Shown piece after piece: positions 43,921 through 52,518 of a stretch of DNA of 64,000 nucleotides (position 1 is the first letter of the stretch; every line of letters begins with the position of its first letter). Source of the DNA: JAANXG01 sp963731035 (GTDB lineage: Bacteria > Pseudomonadota > Gammaproteobacteria > Arenicellales > JAANXG01); contig CAVSUY010000007.1 of assembly GCA_963731035.1 (NCBI GenBank), positions 208,797 to 272,796 on the forward strand, in the 5' to 3' direction. The position numbers and the translations under genes are program-made. A model generated the notes under the pieces. It ran no database searches, was not told where the DNA came from, and saw only the letters and a program-made list of their open reading frames with translations.

Positions 43921-44208
43921 CTTTGGTCGTATCTTCCTGATACTCAACCGCCTCATGGGCCCGCTAAAGCGGTTAAGATATGTTCCCAACGCATTTGTCC
44001 GGGCGTCTTCGCCCGCCGCGACGGATGGATATTGATGCCACTCGCACTCAACGCGTAAATCGTGGCGGGACTGGTCTTGATACGCGTTGACAAGGGATGA
44101 CGCCTGGTCAATCCTATGTCTGGGACAGGGAGGTGATTCGAAAAAATGCCCTGTCCGTCCCCCCGGTCGCCCGACAGGCGGACCGGGAACCGCCCGCGGA
44201 GGCGAGCT
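43921..44208. other. intergenic stretch upstream of the thiol dioxygenase
   Basis: No gene recognised. GGGACAGGGAGGTG near 44121 and CCCTGTCCGTCCCC near 44150 form a loose inverted pair, probably another end of the GGGGACAG-type family. Confidence 0.4.
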
Positions 44209-44781
44209 ATGCCACATACCGATTTGCCTGCACCGTTGCGACGCTTCGTCGACGAGGTGAGTGCCGTGGTCGACGCCGAAACCGGCGAAGACCGTCTTCT
44301 GTCCAATATCGGAGCGTCCATGCGTACGCTGGTCGCGCGCGACGACTGGCTCGATCCGGCGTTTGCCAGGCCGCACCCGGAGTACTACCAGCAATACCTG
44401 CTGTACGCCGACCCCGGGGACCGTTTCTCGGTGGTGAGTTTCGTGTGGGGACCGGGACAGGAGACGCCCATCCACGACCACACTGTGTGGGGGGTGATAG
44501 GCATGCTGCGCGGTGCCGAGGTCTCGCAGCCCTATGAGATCGGCGACGACGGCAGGCCCCGTGCCCGGGGCGAAGCGATCCGGCTCGCGCCCGGCTGCGT
44601 CGAGTTCGTCTCGCCTCGGATCGGCGACGTGCACCAGGTCAGCAACGCCCTCGACGACCAGGCGTCGATCAGCATTCATGCTTACGGCGCCAACATCGGG
44701 AAAGTGAATCGCCACGTCTTTCCCCCCCGGGGCGGGGCGCCGAAAGACTTCGTCTCCGGATACTCCAACAGCAATCCTTAG
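44209..44781 (+). CDS. cysteine dioxygenase-type thiol dioxygenase (cupin)
   Basis: 190 residues from ATG 44209 (GGAGGCGAGCT upstream). Iron-binding residues are seen in ETPIHDHTVWGVIGMLRGAE (HxH) and GDVHQVSNALDD (third His). It is the size of bacterial cysteine or 3-mercaptopropionate dioxygenases, which oxidise thiols to sulfinates. The following gene encodes a rhodanese-repeat protein 22 bases downstream on the same strand, a known pairing for handling sulfite or sulfane-sulfur. Arginine or tyrosine residues that sort Cdo from Mdo cannot be firmly assigned here. Confidence 0.83.
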   Translation: MPHTDLPAPLRRFVDEVSAVVDAETGEDRLLSNIGASMRTLVARDDWLDPAFARPHPEYYQQYLLYADPGDRFSVVSFVWGPGQETPIHDHTVWGVIGMLRGAEVSQPYEIGDDGRPRARGEAIRLAPGCVEFVSPRIGDVHQVSNALDDQASISIHAYGANIGKVNRHVFPPRGGAPKDFVSGYSNSNP

Positions 44782-44803
44782 AACCGCCAGCGAAACCATC
44801 GCC

Positions 44804-46411
44804 GTGAACACCGCTAACAGCGCCGCACCGCCGCGGCGCGACTACGCCTTCGTCCGCTCGAAGCTGCTGAACCGCGAGGAGATCGCCTTGCTCGACGTGC
44901 GCGAGGAGGCGCCGCATGCCGCGGGGCATCCGCTGTTCGCGGCCAATGTCCCGCTTGCCCGCATCGAACTCGACGCTTATACCAAACTTCCGCGTCGCGG
45001 CGTGCCGATCGTCACCCTGGACGCCGGAGGAGGGGAGGCCGAGCGCGCCGCCGGTCGGCTGCTCGCGATGGGCTACCGCGACGTCGCCGTGTTCGACGGC
45101 GGCTGTGAGGCCTGGAAGGCGGCGGGCGGGGAAATGTTCATCGACGTCAACGTCCCCAGCAAGGCATTCGGCGAGCTGGTCGAATCGGTCTGCCACACGC
45201 CGTCGCTGTCGGCCGAGGAGGTCAAGGCGATGATCGATGCCGGAGAGGACATGGTGATCGTCGACGTGCGCCGCTTCGACGAATACCAGGCCATGTCGAT
45301 CCCCACGGGCATCAGCGTTCCCGGCGCGGAGCTGGTGCTGCGCGTGCCGGACCTTGCGCCGAGTCCCGCGACCCGGGTCGTCGTCAACTGCGCGGGCCGC
45401 ACCCGCAGTCTGATCGGCAGCCAGTCGCTGATCAACGCCGGGCTGCCGAACCCGGTCGCCGCCCTGCGCAACGGCACCATGGGCTGGACGCTCGCCGCGC
45501 AACAGCTCGACGCCGGGCAGTCGCGCAGCTTCGGCGAAACGCCCGGCGTCTCGGCCGACGTCGCCCGGCGGCGGGCCCGGGCGGTGGCCGACCGCGCCGG
45601 GGTCAAGCGCACCGGTCAGGACGCTCTCGGCGAATGGATGAGGCAGGACAACCGCACCACCTATTTCTTCGATGTCCGCAGCCTCGAAGAGTACGAGACC
45701 GGTCACCTGCCCGGCTTCTTCCCCACCCCCGGCGGCCAGCTGGTGCAGGAGACGGAGATGGTCGCGCCGGTGCGGGGGGCGCGGGTGGTGCTGGTGGATG
45801 ACGACGGCGCGCGCGCCAACATGACGGCGTCGTGGCTGGCGCAAATGGCCTGGGACGTGCATGTGGTCGACGGACTGGCGCCCGGGGATTTTTCCGAGAC
45901 CGGCGCCTTCAGTCCGACCCTGCCGGCGCTGCCGGGAAACCGCGAGATCGACCCGGCGACGCTGCAGGATTGGCTGCCATCCGGCGAAGTTGTCGTGGTC
46001 GACCTCGCGAAACACGCGGCATACCGCAAAGGTCACGTGCCCGGCGCCTGGTATGCGCTGCGCTCCGGGCTCGACGCGGCCATCGCGAAGGTGCCGGGGG
46101 CGGCGCGCTATGTCGTGACCAGCGACGACGGCCTGCTGGCGCAGTTCACCGCGCCCGAACTGGGCGATCTCGTCGAAGGGGGAGTCTACGTCCTCGCCGG
46201 CGGCACCCGCGCCTGGTCGCAGGCGGGATACCACCTGGAAGCGGGCGAAGGCCAGCTGGCCTCGGAGCCGATCGACCGCTACCGGCGGCCCTATGAAGGC
46301 ACCGACGCGCCGCGCGAGGCGATGCAGGCCTATCTCGACTGGGAGTTCGGCCTGGTCGAGCAGCTCGGTCGCGACGGGACCCATCACTTCCGGCCCCTGC
46401 GCGCCGGCTGA
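44804..46411 (+). CDS. four-domain rhodanese-homology protein
   Basis: 535 residues starting at GTG 44804, close behind the thiol dioxygenase. Four rhodanese-like domains at about 10-115, 130-245, 265-375 and 395-510. Only domain 2 has the active-site cysteine (C196 in VVVNCAGRTRS); the equivalent loops of domains 1, 3 and 4 read TLDAGGGE, LVDDDGAR and TSDDGLLA. A domain-2 DVRRFDEYQ is the usual CDC25-type motif. It may move sulfane sulfur released from thiol oxidation, with inactive domains as scaffolds. Its last 57 bases of similarity are copied at 20924. Confidence 0.85.
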   Translation: MNTANSAAPPRRDYAFVRSKLLNREEIALLDVREEAPHAAGHPLFAANVPLARIELDAYTKLPRRGVPIVTLDAGGGEAERAAGRLLAMGYRDVAVFDGGCEAWKAAGGEMFIDVNVPSKAFGELVESVCHTPSLSAEEVKAMIDAGEDMVIVDVRRFDEYQAMSIPTGISVPGAELVLRVPDLAPSPATRVVVNCAGRTRSLIGSQSLINAGLPNPVAALRNGTMGWTLAAQQLDAGQSRSFGETPGVSADVARRRARAVADRAGVKRTGQDALGEWMRQDNRTTYFFDVRSLEEYETGHLPGFFPTPGGQLVQETEMVAPVRGARVVLVDDDGARANMTASWLAQMAWDVHVVDGLAPGDFSETGAFSPTLPALPGNREIDPATLQDWLPSGEVVVVDLAKHAAYRKGHVPGAWYALRSGLDAAIAKVPGAARYVVTSDDGLLAQFTAPELGDLVEGGVYVLAGGTRAWSQAGYHLEAGEGQLASEPIDRYRRPYEGTDAPREAMQAYLDWEFGLVEQLGRDGTHHFRPLRAG

Positions 46412-46726
46412 ACGCGCTTCGGCGCGGACAGAAGGGGACAGATCCGCTGCTGTCCCACAAGCGTTCCCTCGAAACGCTCCGAGCGGTTGTCAACCGACGC
46501 TGGTCGGGGCGCAGCGTGGAGTCAGTAAAGGGGCCGCCCTCGCCGGCGAACTTACGGGTCGGTTCCTCGCGCTCGGGCTTGTGATCCTGAGGTAGCAATC
46601 GGACCTTATGCGCGCTCCCGCACAGAATGTTCAGGCAGAGGTGAGTACCATAAAAATGCTATCCGGTGGATCGCTTTCAACACATGAATCGATCCTGTAA
46701 CCCACTCTAAAGGAAATCTGAATCTA
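46412..46726. other. intergenic stretch with a dispersed repeat
   Basis: It contains GGGGACAGATCCGCTGCTGTCCC at 46434-46456, then the repeat at 46453-46503 that also occurs at 29997. No gene. CTCTAAAGGAAATCTGAATCTA at the end is the ribosome site of the small protein. Confidence 0.55.
46430..46503. repeat. GGGGACAG end with GCTGTCCCACAAGCG repeat
   Basis: GCTGCTGTCCCACAAGCGTT, CCCTCGAAACGCTCC, GGTTGTCAACCGACG. It matches the inverted copy at 29997-30066 with few differences. It joins a GGGGACAG(A)T end, linking that end type to this inner repeat. Confidence 0.7.
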
Positions 46727-46801
46727 ATGAACAGCATCGTGTGGCTCGTCGGAGCAGTCGTCATCGTCCTATTTCTATTGTCGTTTTTCGGCCTGCGTTG
46801 A
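46727..46801 (+). CDS. very small hydrophobic protein
   Basis: 24 residues: MNSIVWLVGAVVIVLFLLSF then FGLR. One membrane helix. AAAGGAAATC lies about eleven bases upstream. Similar tiny proteins are often annotated as hypothetical in gammaproteobacteria near stress genes. It is short enough that chance cannot be excluded. Confidence 0.5.
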   Translation: MNSIVWLVGAVVIVLFLLSFFGLR

Positions 46802-47332
46802 GGCGTTCAGAACATCAGAACATAGCTGCCCGCACGACGCTGGGGTTGCTCACGATTTCGCTTTGAGTGTCTCTTGCGTCTTGATCACGGTGTCGGATTT
46901 CGAGCACCGTTCGGGGTGATCCAATATCCGGCTCACGACCGCAGGGTCCTCGATGCAGGACGATGACGTGAAGGGATTCACTAATGTCGCGGGCGCAGGA
47001 TGCGCAGGAGCGACGAGACCTTGACGCTGCCGCCGCTTTGGACCGACAAACACAGTCGGCGCCGTTCCCAAGGGTTTTGCTACCCGGCGGGGCGGGCTGG
47101 ACCGCTTTTGGGACGCGTCTGGCGCAACCGTCCGAATTAGGCGATACGGATGTCGCGCAATTCCGCAACAGGCTGGTGCCACACCCCGGCGGGTCTCGCC
47201 CGCCCCCCCCAAGGCCAAAGCCGCACGTTCGGGCGCACTGCTTCGTGCGCTGCCGTACAGACCGCGGGTACGTGCGGATATACGCTCATGGTAGTTCTAA
47301 CAGGCGTGCTACCGCGCGAACTCCGGCGACCA
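46802..47332. other. intergenic stretch with an IS91-like transposase relic
   Basis: Minus-strand fragments of an IS91-type C terminus are spread over frames at 46866-47075. The rest, up to the hypothetical gene at 47333, has no clear coding content. CGGGTCTCGCCCGCCCCCCC near 47190 is simple GC-rich sequence. Confidence 0.45.
46866..47075 (-). pseudogene. C-terminal relic of an IS91-type transposase, multiply frameshifted
   Basis: Minus-strand reading shows QSGGSVKVSSLL in one frame and SSCIEDPAVVSRILDHPERC in another. Together they resemble the zinc-ribbon end C-x2-CGGSVKV-IEDP-VI-IL-HL of IS91 and related transposases. Several indels break it. Low coverage makes the exact family uncertain. 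Confidence 0.5.
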
Positions 47333-47566
47333 ATGATATCGCAAGTGTTTATACCACTGACCGACGAACTGTTGTACGAGTATCCGGATTTGATATCAGG
47401 TCCAGTGGTTCCGTACGTGGTGGGTACTCCGTGTTACCACTGGTTGTCTGTTGAGTTGAACCCCGAAAAAAGCGCCACGCCCCGGCAGCCGATTCGGGGC
47501 TGGATTCAGCCGCTCCCGTTGCCCATTGCTGCAGAAGCCACGCGTGCAACAGTCCATTCTTTCTGA
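47333..47566 (+). CDS. small hypothetical protein
   Basis: 77 residues from ATG 47333: ISQVFIPLTDELLYEYPDLISGPVVPYVVG, then CYHWLSVELNPE, then a Pro-rich tail. The first part looks like a real folded segment (strand/turn, no charge bias), but no family was recognised and there is no clear ribosome site. The neighbours are repeats on either side. Confidence 0.4.
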   Translation: MISQVFIPLTDELLYEYPDLISGPVVPYVVGTPCYHWLSVELNPEKSATPRQPIRGWIQPLPLPIAAEATRATVHSF

Positions 47567-48109
47567 CTCCCTCAAGTTGCTTGCCCTTGCACTAGGTACC
47601 GGGCTCGCGACGAGTGCGACACTGGTTTTTTTCACCGTCGCTGTTTTGTCTTTGCAGCGAATCCCCCCACCGCAGAGCGTCTGGAACACAATCGCCGAAA
47701 CTGAAGTCGCTCCCCCATCTCGTCCCGATCGAATCGCGAAACGAGGAAATACAGGAGCGACTTCAGTCGCGATTCAACTCAATACGGATATAGCAACTCC
47801 AGAGCCGCTTTCTTGCTATCGGCTCGAGGCTTGCTGACCTCGAAGCACACGAACGACCGGGTGAAAATCAGAATCGCCCCATAGCGGCTGATTCTGCCGG
47901 CCAGCACGAACAGATGCCACTCCCCGTGCAGCCAGGGGTAACGGTGATCGTGCGCATATAACGCGATCTCCGAGGAATAGCATGTGTCGCCGGTCAACAG
48001 CCACCGAGAGGCCGGGCTCGTCCGGTCAGGTCCGGCTCCATGATGCCTGCCGGGGTCGGATTTGTTGTCGATTTGCGTAATCCATATTTGTCTCCTGTAG
48101 AGGATCCGG
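47567..48109. other. intergenic stretch with a REP pair
   Basis: A plus-strand frame from 47526 (hydrophobic LALALGTGLATSATLVFFTVAVLSL) crosses the start, but it overlaps the previous gene and has no ribosome site. A REP-type inverted pair is at 47697-47775. No other structure was recognised up to the CsbD gene. Confidence 0.4.
47697..47775. repeat. REP-type inverted pair
   Basis: CTGAAGTCGCTCC (47701-47713) faces GGAGCGACTTCAG (47754-47766) about 40 bases on, and the second continues TCGCGATTC. This is the classic REP core (GGAGCGACTT-CAGTCGCGA) found in pseudomonads and relatives, here as a pair (BIME-like). A related copy is at 50632. Confidence 0.75.
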
Positions 48110-48286
48110 CTATTTTGTTTTGCCAACATCTTTCTTCAAATCACCATAGCCCGCCTGGACTTTTCCGGCTGTTTTCTGGATGTAGCCCTTGTTCTCCAGA
48201 TCCTTGTTGCCAACGGCTTTGCCGGTGACTTCCTTAATGGTGCCTTTTATCTCTTTGACCCTGCCCTTCATTTGATCTTTATTCAT
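48110..48286 (-). CDS. CsbD-family stress protein (copy 1)
   Basis: 58 residues: MNKDQMKGRVKEIKGTIKEV, then TGKAVGNKDLENKGYIQKTAGKVQ and AGYGDLKKDVGKTK. This is the CsbD fold (two helical repeats; K-G-x-(I/V)-K-E and G-K-A/V-Q-x-x-Y-G-D motifs), small soluble stress-induced proteins found in many bacteria. GGAGACAGTC precedes ATG 48286. A second copy is at 59093. Role unknown, probably general stress protection. Confidence 0.9.
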   Translation of the reverse strand: MNKDQMKGRVKEIKGTIKEVTGKAVGNKDLENKGYIQKTAGKVQAGYGDLKKDVGKTK

Positions 48287-48703
48287 GACTGTCTCCTGAT
48301 GGTCTGTTTCTGTACTTGATTAAGGTCTATCGACGATTCACCTTCGCCAACAGGTTCTGGAACGACGGAAAGAAACACCCGGCGCTCATACTGACAAGAA
48401 TATGTACGGGGATAGGTCTGGTCTGTACGGCAATGCACATAAGCGGAATAAAAGCCGTGGCCTATGCGAGATTATTTGCAGATCGGAATGTTCGGCGCGG
48501 CCAATCTTTTGGCTTCTGAACGCTGCTTCCCGGGAACGACCCCGCCGTTGGCACGTTCGCGTAATGCTGTGCTGAAAGCGCTGAGTGCTCCAGCGCACCG
48601 ACTGAAGTCAGCGGTCAACATATCCTTAACTCGGCGGCTCCACGCGCGCGTTTACTCGCAAGGGGCCAATCCGCTGCAAATCCAGTTACCAGGAGAAATC
48701 ATC
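48287..48703. other. intergenic stretch, no gene supported
   Basis: Two short frames cross it (a plus-strand 67-codon one from 48316 and the 5' extension of the next gene), but neither has composition or a ribosome site that supports coding. The divergent promoters of the CsbD and YqjD-like genes should lie here. Confidence 0.4.
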
Positions 48704-49036
48704 ATGAACACCTCAGTGGCCGCCGATGGCGGAAAATCTCAACATACGCTGGAGCGTGGTGCTGACAAAGCGACTGCTGCGGCGCATGACGCAATTGATT
48801 CGGCTGCGGATGCCACACAGCCCGTGCTCGACGACATGGTGGCCAACGCACATGAAGCAGTTGACCGCGCCGGCGATGCAGCCGCAGCTTTGGGCGTCAA
48901 AGGCGATCAGTTGAGTGACAATGGGAAGCGCGCCGTCCAGCGGGCCGGCGGTTACCTGCGCGAGCATCCGGTTGCTTCCCTGGGGATGGCGGTGGCCACT
49001 GGATATGTTCTCAGCCGCCTGTTTTCGTTCCGCTAA
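48704..49036 (+). CDS. YqjD/ElaB-type (DUF883) membrane-anchored protein
   Basis: 110 residues from ATG 48704 (AGGAGAAATCATC upstream). A helical region rich in Ala, Asp and Gln (DKATAAAHDAIDSAADATQPVLDDMVANAHEAVDRA) is followed by GGYLREHPVASLGMAVATGYVLSRLFSFR, the C-terminal membrane anchor typical of DUF883 proteins, which bind ribosomes in stationary phase in E. coli. It sits among other stress genes. Confidence 0.8.
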   Translation: MNTSVAADGGKSQHTLERGADKATAAAHDAIDSAADATQPVLDDMVANAHEAVDRAGDAAAALGVKGDQLSDNGKRAVQRAGGYLREHPVASLGMAVATGYVLSRLFSFR

Positions 49037-49211
49037 CACGTGTCGATCCGCGACTACGCCCTTTGAAATGGGCGACGCCAGGCCGGTGGTGAACGGGGGT
49101 CGCTCCGTTTTGGAGATCAGTCCGCTGGAAGTCCTGAGCATCCTCCAGCGGTATCACGTAACCTGATCCACGATCAGTTACAACTCGCGGCGCTCGAGGT
49201 GCGCCTTGCAC

Positions 49212-50420
49212 ATGAATTCACCCGCCAGTAAGTCTGATCCGGTTGCGGGTAACGACATCGTCCCCGCATCCGGGGCTGCCGCTTCGCCCCGTCCAGCGGC
49301 CGTTGACGAACCAGACGCGATGCTGCAGTCACCTGTCAGCCTGCGCAGCGCTTCGTTGTTGGTGATTGCGGTGTTGTTCAGTCTGGCGGCCTTGCGCCTT
49401 GCCAGCGCCGTGTTCGTGCCGCTGGTGGTGGGTGTGATGTTCAGCTATGCGCTGACACCGCTGGTCAATCTCATGGTCCGATTTCACCTCCCGCGTGCGT
49501 TGGCTGCGGCAATACTACTGATGGGCATCGTCGGTGGAAGCGCCACGGTCGCCTACTCACTCAGCGACGACACGGTTGAGCTGATCGAGGCCCTGCCCGT
49601 GGTGGTGCAAAAACTACGCCGCGGCCTCGATGGGACGAGCACCATGGGGCCGGCCGGCACCATGGAAAAAGTACAAAAGGCCGCCAGCGAAATCGAGCGT
49701 AATGCGGCAGAGGGAGATGGTGCTCTGGAGCCGGAGCGCGGTGTGGCCAAGGTAAAGATCGAGAAGCCCAAGGTCAATGTAAAAGACTACCTGTTGCCCG
49801 GGGCGCTCGGCTTGGCGACGGTGGCCGCGAGTACCACCGTAGTTTTCCTTATAGCGTTCTTTTTGCTGGCAGCGGGTGATAACTTTCGACGTAAGATGGC
49901 GAAACTCGCCGGTCCGACGCTCAGCAAGAAAAAACTGACACTAAGGGCCCTCGACGAGATCGACCTGCAAATTCAACGCTACCTGCTGGTTCAGGTGTTC
50001 ACCAGCGCGGTAGTGGGCGTCGCCACTTGGCTGGCGTTCCTTTGGATCGGGGTCGAGCATGCAGCCGTGTGGGGTGTCGTGACTTTTTTGTTCAACTTCA
50101 TCCCCTATGTTGGGAGCGTCGTCGCCAGCGGAGCAGCGATGTTGATGGGATTCGCTCAATTTGGATCGTTCGAGATGGCGTTTTTGATCGGTGGTGTTGA
50201 GTTGCTGATCAATATCACCGAAGCTTACGTCCTTACACCGTGGCTAACCAGCCGCACCACGCGCATGAACCCGATCGCGATTTTTGCCGGCGTGCTCGGC
50301 TGGGGTTGGCTGTGGGGTATCTGGGGCCTGTTCCTCGGCGTTCCGATCCTGGTGGTGATAAAGGTGATCTGCGACCGCGTCGACAAGTTCAAGCCTGTGG
50401 GAGAATTGCTCGGCGAATGA
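49212..50420 (+). CDS. AI-2E family transporter (TqsA/PerM-like)
   Basis: 402 residues from ATG 49212. Membrane helices of the AI-2E exporter family: SLLVIAVLFSLAALRLASAVFVPLVVGVMFSYALTPLVN early, and from about residue 200 helix pairs with IAFFLLAAGDNFRRKMAKLAG, RYLLVQVFTSAVVGVATWLAFLWIG, FNFIPYVGSVVASG (conserved P-Y-x-G-S/P), and GVELLINITEAYVLTPWL. A long charged loop (MEKVQKAASEIERNAAEGDGALEPERG) sits between. Some members export AI-2, others serve in Na/H or stress functions; the role here is unknown. Confidence 0.87.
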   Translation: MNSPASKSDPVAGNDIVPASGAAASPRPAAVDEPDAMLQSPVSLRSASLLVIAVLFSLAALRLASAVFVPLVVGVMFSYALTPLVNLMVRFHLPRALAAAILLMGIVGGSATVAYSLSDDTVELIEALPVVVQKLRRGLDGTSTMGPAGTMEKVQKAASEIERNAAEGDGALEPERGVAKVKIEKPKVNVKDYLLPGALGLATVAASTTVVFLIAFFLLAAGDNFRRKMAKLAGPTLSKKKLTLRALDEIDLQIQRYLLVQVFTSAVVGVATWLAFLWIGVEHAAVWGVVTFLFNFIPYVGSVVASGAAMLMGFAQFGSFEMAFLIGGVELLINITEAYVLTPWLTSRTTRMNPIAIFAGVLGWGWLWGIWGLFLGVPILVVIKVICDRVDKFKPVGELLGE

Positions 50421-50759
50421 GAGCGAATCACGTCTTTCCCGAAGACCCCGTTCGCCAGCGGGGGCTTGCATTTCCTTTTGTCCTCTGCGTTTTCCGCTCG
50501 CCGCCGGACCCCGGGCACTAAATGCGATGTTGGCCGTGGTGCGGCGTGCCACGACCTTTGTCATTCGCCAATCGGGCGCGAGGGTGCTGGAACAAGGACC
50601 AGACTACGGACCTGATTGATCCGTATTGAGTGTGGAATCGCGACTGAAGTCGCTCCTACGCGCTCCTACGTGCCTTCGTTGCAGATCTTATGGGAGAGCT
50701 CGTGGGCCAGCATTCCGCGGAGCTGGCCGTCGTTGCCCTTCGATCGAGACGACATCGAT
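50421..50759. other. intergenic stretch with a REP-type repeat
   Basis: No gene. The REP element at 50632-50670 is the only feature recognised. Confidence 0.45.
50632..50670. repeat. REP-type element
   Basis: GGAATCGCGACTGAAGTCGCTCCTACG, then a second CGCTCCTACG. It matches the inverse of the 47754-47775 half (AGGAGCGACTTCAGTCGCGATTC) over 22 bases. Confidence 0.8.
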
Positions 50760-51029
50760 TCACCTTCTCTTTTGCGCAACGGTCCAGGCCACGAGGCCCG
50801 CCACCACGATGACGAGCAGGAGCAGGACTGGCAGCCATATTCCGCCGTATCCGCCGCCCATCCAGCCGCCGCCGTAGCCACCGCCCATCATGCCGGAGCC
50901 CATACCGTTACCGTTGCCGGGGCCGTAGCTGCCTTGCGACTGGGCCAGTGTACTTGCTGCGACCACCGGTCCGCCCATCACTATGAATATGGCGGCACCA
51001 AGGATCTTGCTAAGGTTCATGCGTTTCAT
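50760..51029 (-). CDS. small Gly-rich membrane protein
   Basis: 89 residues from ATG 51029 (GGAGTTTTGCC upstream). It has an N-terminal signal (LSKILGAAIFIVMGGPVVAAS), then a stretch of glycine and tyrosine with MGSGMMGGGYGGGWMGGGYGG, and a C-terminal helix IWLPVLLLLVIVVAGLVAWTVAQKRR. The GGG-Y repeats and a single anchor resemble small glycine-rich envelope proteins of unknown function. It stands among other small stress genes. Confidence 0.7.
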   Translation of the reverse strand: MKRMNLSKILGAAIFIVMGGPVVAASTLAQSQGSYGPGNGNGMGSGMMGGGYGGGWMGGGYGGIWLPVLLLLVIVVAGLVAWTVAQKRR

Positions 51030-51508
51030 GGCAAAACTCCATTCAGTGTGGATAAAATTCAGTTTGCCGCTGCTGTTCGCAAGGCTCAGCGACAAAACTC
51101 GTTCGGCAATTACTCAGAATCTCTCTTTATACGGGTTGACGTTCTCCGCGTCCGTGCGCCGGCGCGCATACACGATACGTTCATGTCCTGTTGCGGCGTC
51201 GACGACGCAAGCGAAAGAGCCCGTCGCGGCCGCTCGCGAAAAAATCGCCGCGTCAATCCTGTCCGCTTCGCGTTCCCGCCGCCGTGCCTTCGCATCGACC
51301 CCGCGCACCACCTCCTTCAACTCTCCAAACTGGAAGGAACCTGACACACACCGGGCAAGTTGCAGAAAAATTGAGCTATGCGTGGCAGCGCACTGAATGT
51401 GCCACTTCTTGAGTGTAGTTTAGCCATCAAGAATCGTAATCACGCACACACGGTTTTGATGTAAAGACATTCCAACGTGCACAGTTTCGTTATATACGAG
51501 GTATCACT
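51030..51508. other. intergenic stretch upstream of the collagen-like gene
   Basis: A minus-strand frame from a GTG at 51347 to 51114 (77 codons, FQFGELKEVVRGVDAKARRR, ATGSFACVVDAATGHERIVY) has somewhat protein-like composition but no ribosome site or family, so it is noted without a call. TACGAGGTATCACT at the end is the ribosome site of the collagen-like gene. Confidence 0.35.
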
Positions 51509-52447
51509 ATGAGACATTCGATACAGTTACCAAAGATGATCAAACGACCGCTGGTGATCGCGGTTCTTGCGGCGATGGCTGCCGGATGCGCGGTCACCGA
51601 ACCCATCACACAATCACCAGGACAGGCTGACGCAACAAACTGGACTGGCCCCACTGGCCCCACCGGTCCCACCGGTGCAACGGGTGCACAAGGTGCAACC
51701 GGTGCTACTGGTGCAACCGGTGAAGCAATGGCAGGACCTGCCGGACCAACCGGCTATACCGGCGCAACCGGTGCACAAGGTGCTACTGGCGTAACCGGTG
51801 AGGCCGGTAAAATGGTGGTTGGCCGTGCTGGTGCCGCTGGTCCGACCGGCGCCACTGGTGCAACCGGTGCTACCGGATACACGGGGGCGCAAGGTGACAG
51901 CATTCCGGGTCCGGCTGGCGCACGAGGCGCCACTGGCGCAACCGGTGCCACCGGCGCTACCGGATACGCGGGTGCAACAGGTCCCACTACGGTTGGTCCG
52001 ACTGGAGCTACCGGCGTTGCCGGCGCTACCGGTGCGACGGGTTCAACCGGATATACAGGCGCCCGCGGCAGCACTGAAATGATGGGTGTAGCTGGCGCGG
52101 CTGGTGCTACCGGTGCGACTGGTGCGACGGGTTCAACCGGTGCGACAGGTGCCGAGGGTGCATTAGCCAGGGGCGGCAGCTGGAGTTTATACAGGGACTA
52201 CACGTTCAATACCAACAGTGATGAGATTCAGGAGTCCGACAGAAACAAGGCGCGGGAAATTGCTTATTACATGGATCAGAATCCATCGTTCCAGGTTGGA
52301 ATCGATGGCTCCAGTGAAGGTCGAGTGAATACTGTTCATAATGCGTTGCTTTCTGTTGGTGTTGCATCCAACAGGATCCATGTCGGTGCATTCGGCGATC
52401 CGCAACTGAGACGCGACAACAGGGTCGCTGTACTACTCATCAATTAA
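51509..52447 (+). CDS. collagen-like lipoprotein with OmpA-type C terminus
   Basis: 312 residues from ATG 51509. KRPLVIAVLAAMAAGCAVTEP is a lipoprotein signal (lipobox AAGC). The middle, about residues 45-210, is over 50 G-x-y triplets dominated by GAT and GPT (GATGATGATG and variants), a bacterial collagen-like rod. The end is an OmpA-type domain: YRDYTFNTNSDEIQESDRNKAREIAYYM, then SSEGRVNTVHNALLSVGVASNRIHVGAFGDPQLRRDNRVAVLL. Lipid-anchored, it would stick out from the outer membrane with peptidoglycan binding at the C terminus. A hairpin terminator follows. Confidence 0.88.
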   Translation: MRHSIQLPKMIKRPLVIAVLAAMAAGCAVTEPITQSPGQADATNWTGPTGPTGPTGATGAQGATGATGATGEAMAGPAGPTGYTGATGAQGATGVTGEAGKMVVGRAGAAGPTGATGATGATGYTGAQGDSIPGPAGARGATGATGATGATGYAGATGPTTVGPTGATGVAGATGATGSTGYTGARGSTEMMGVAGAAGATGATGATGSTGATGAEGALARGGSWSLYRDYTFNTNSDEIQESDRNKAREIAYYMDQNPSFQVGIDGSSEGRVNTVHNALLSVGVASNRIHVGAFGDPQLRRDNRVAVLLIN

Positions 52448-52484
52448 TTCACCAATTAGTCGGGATTCATAAGTTGTAGCGGTT

Positions 52485-52518
52485 AAGACGGCGCGATAAC
52501 AATATCGCGCCGTCTTTG
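52485..52518 (+). terminator. intrinsic terminator of the collagen-like gene
   Basis: AAGACGGCGCGATA, loop ACAA, TATCGCGCCGTCTT: a 14-bp perfect stem 37 bases after the stop, followed by TG and T-rich sequence. A typical rho-independent terminator, weak in its U-tract. Confidence 0.85.

Noticed and set aside
47526..47837. 103-codon plus frame with a hydrophobic stretch
   Set aside because: Overlaps the previous gene, runs through a REP pair, no ribosome site.
51114..51347. 77-codon minus frame with somewhat protein-like composition
   Set aside because: GTG start without ribosome site and no recognised family; too weak to call.
51610..52180. Possible CRISPR array in the GGTGCAACCGG-type repeats
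   Set aside because: The repeats are G-x-y codon triplets in a collagen-like gene, with no regular spacers and no cas genes.
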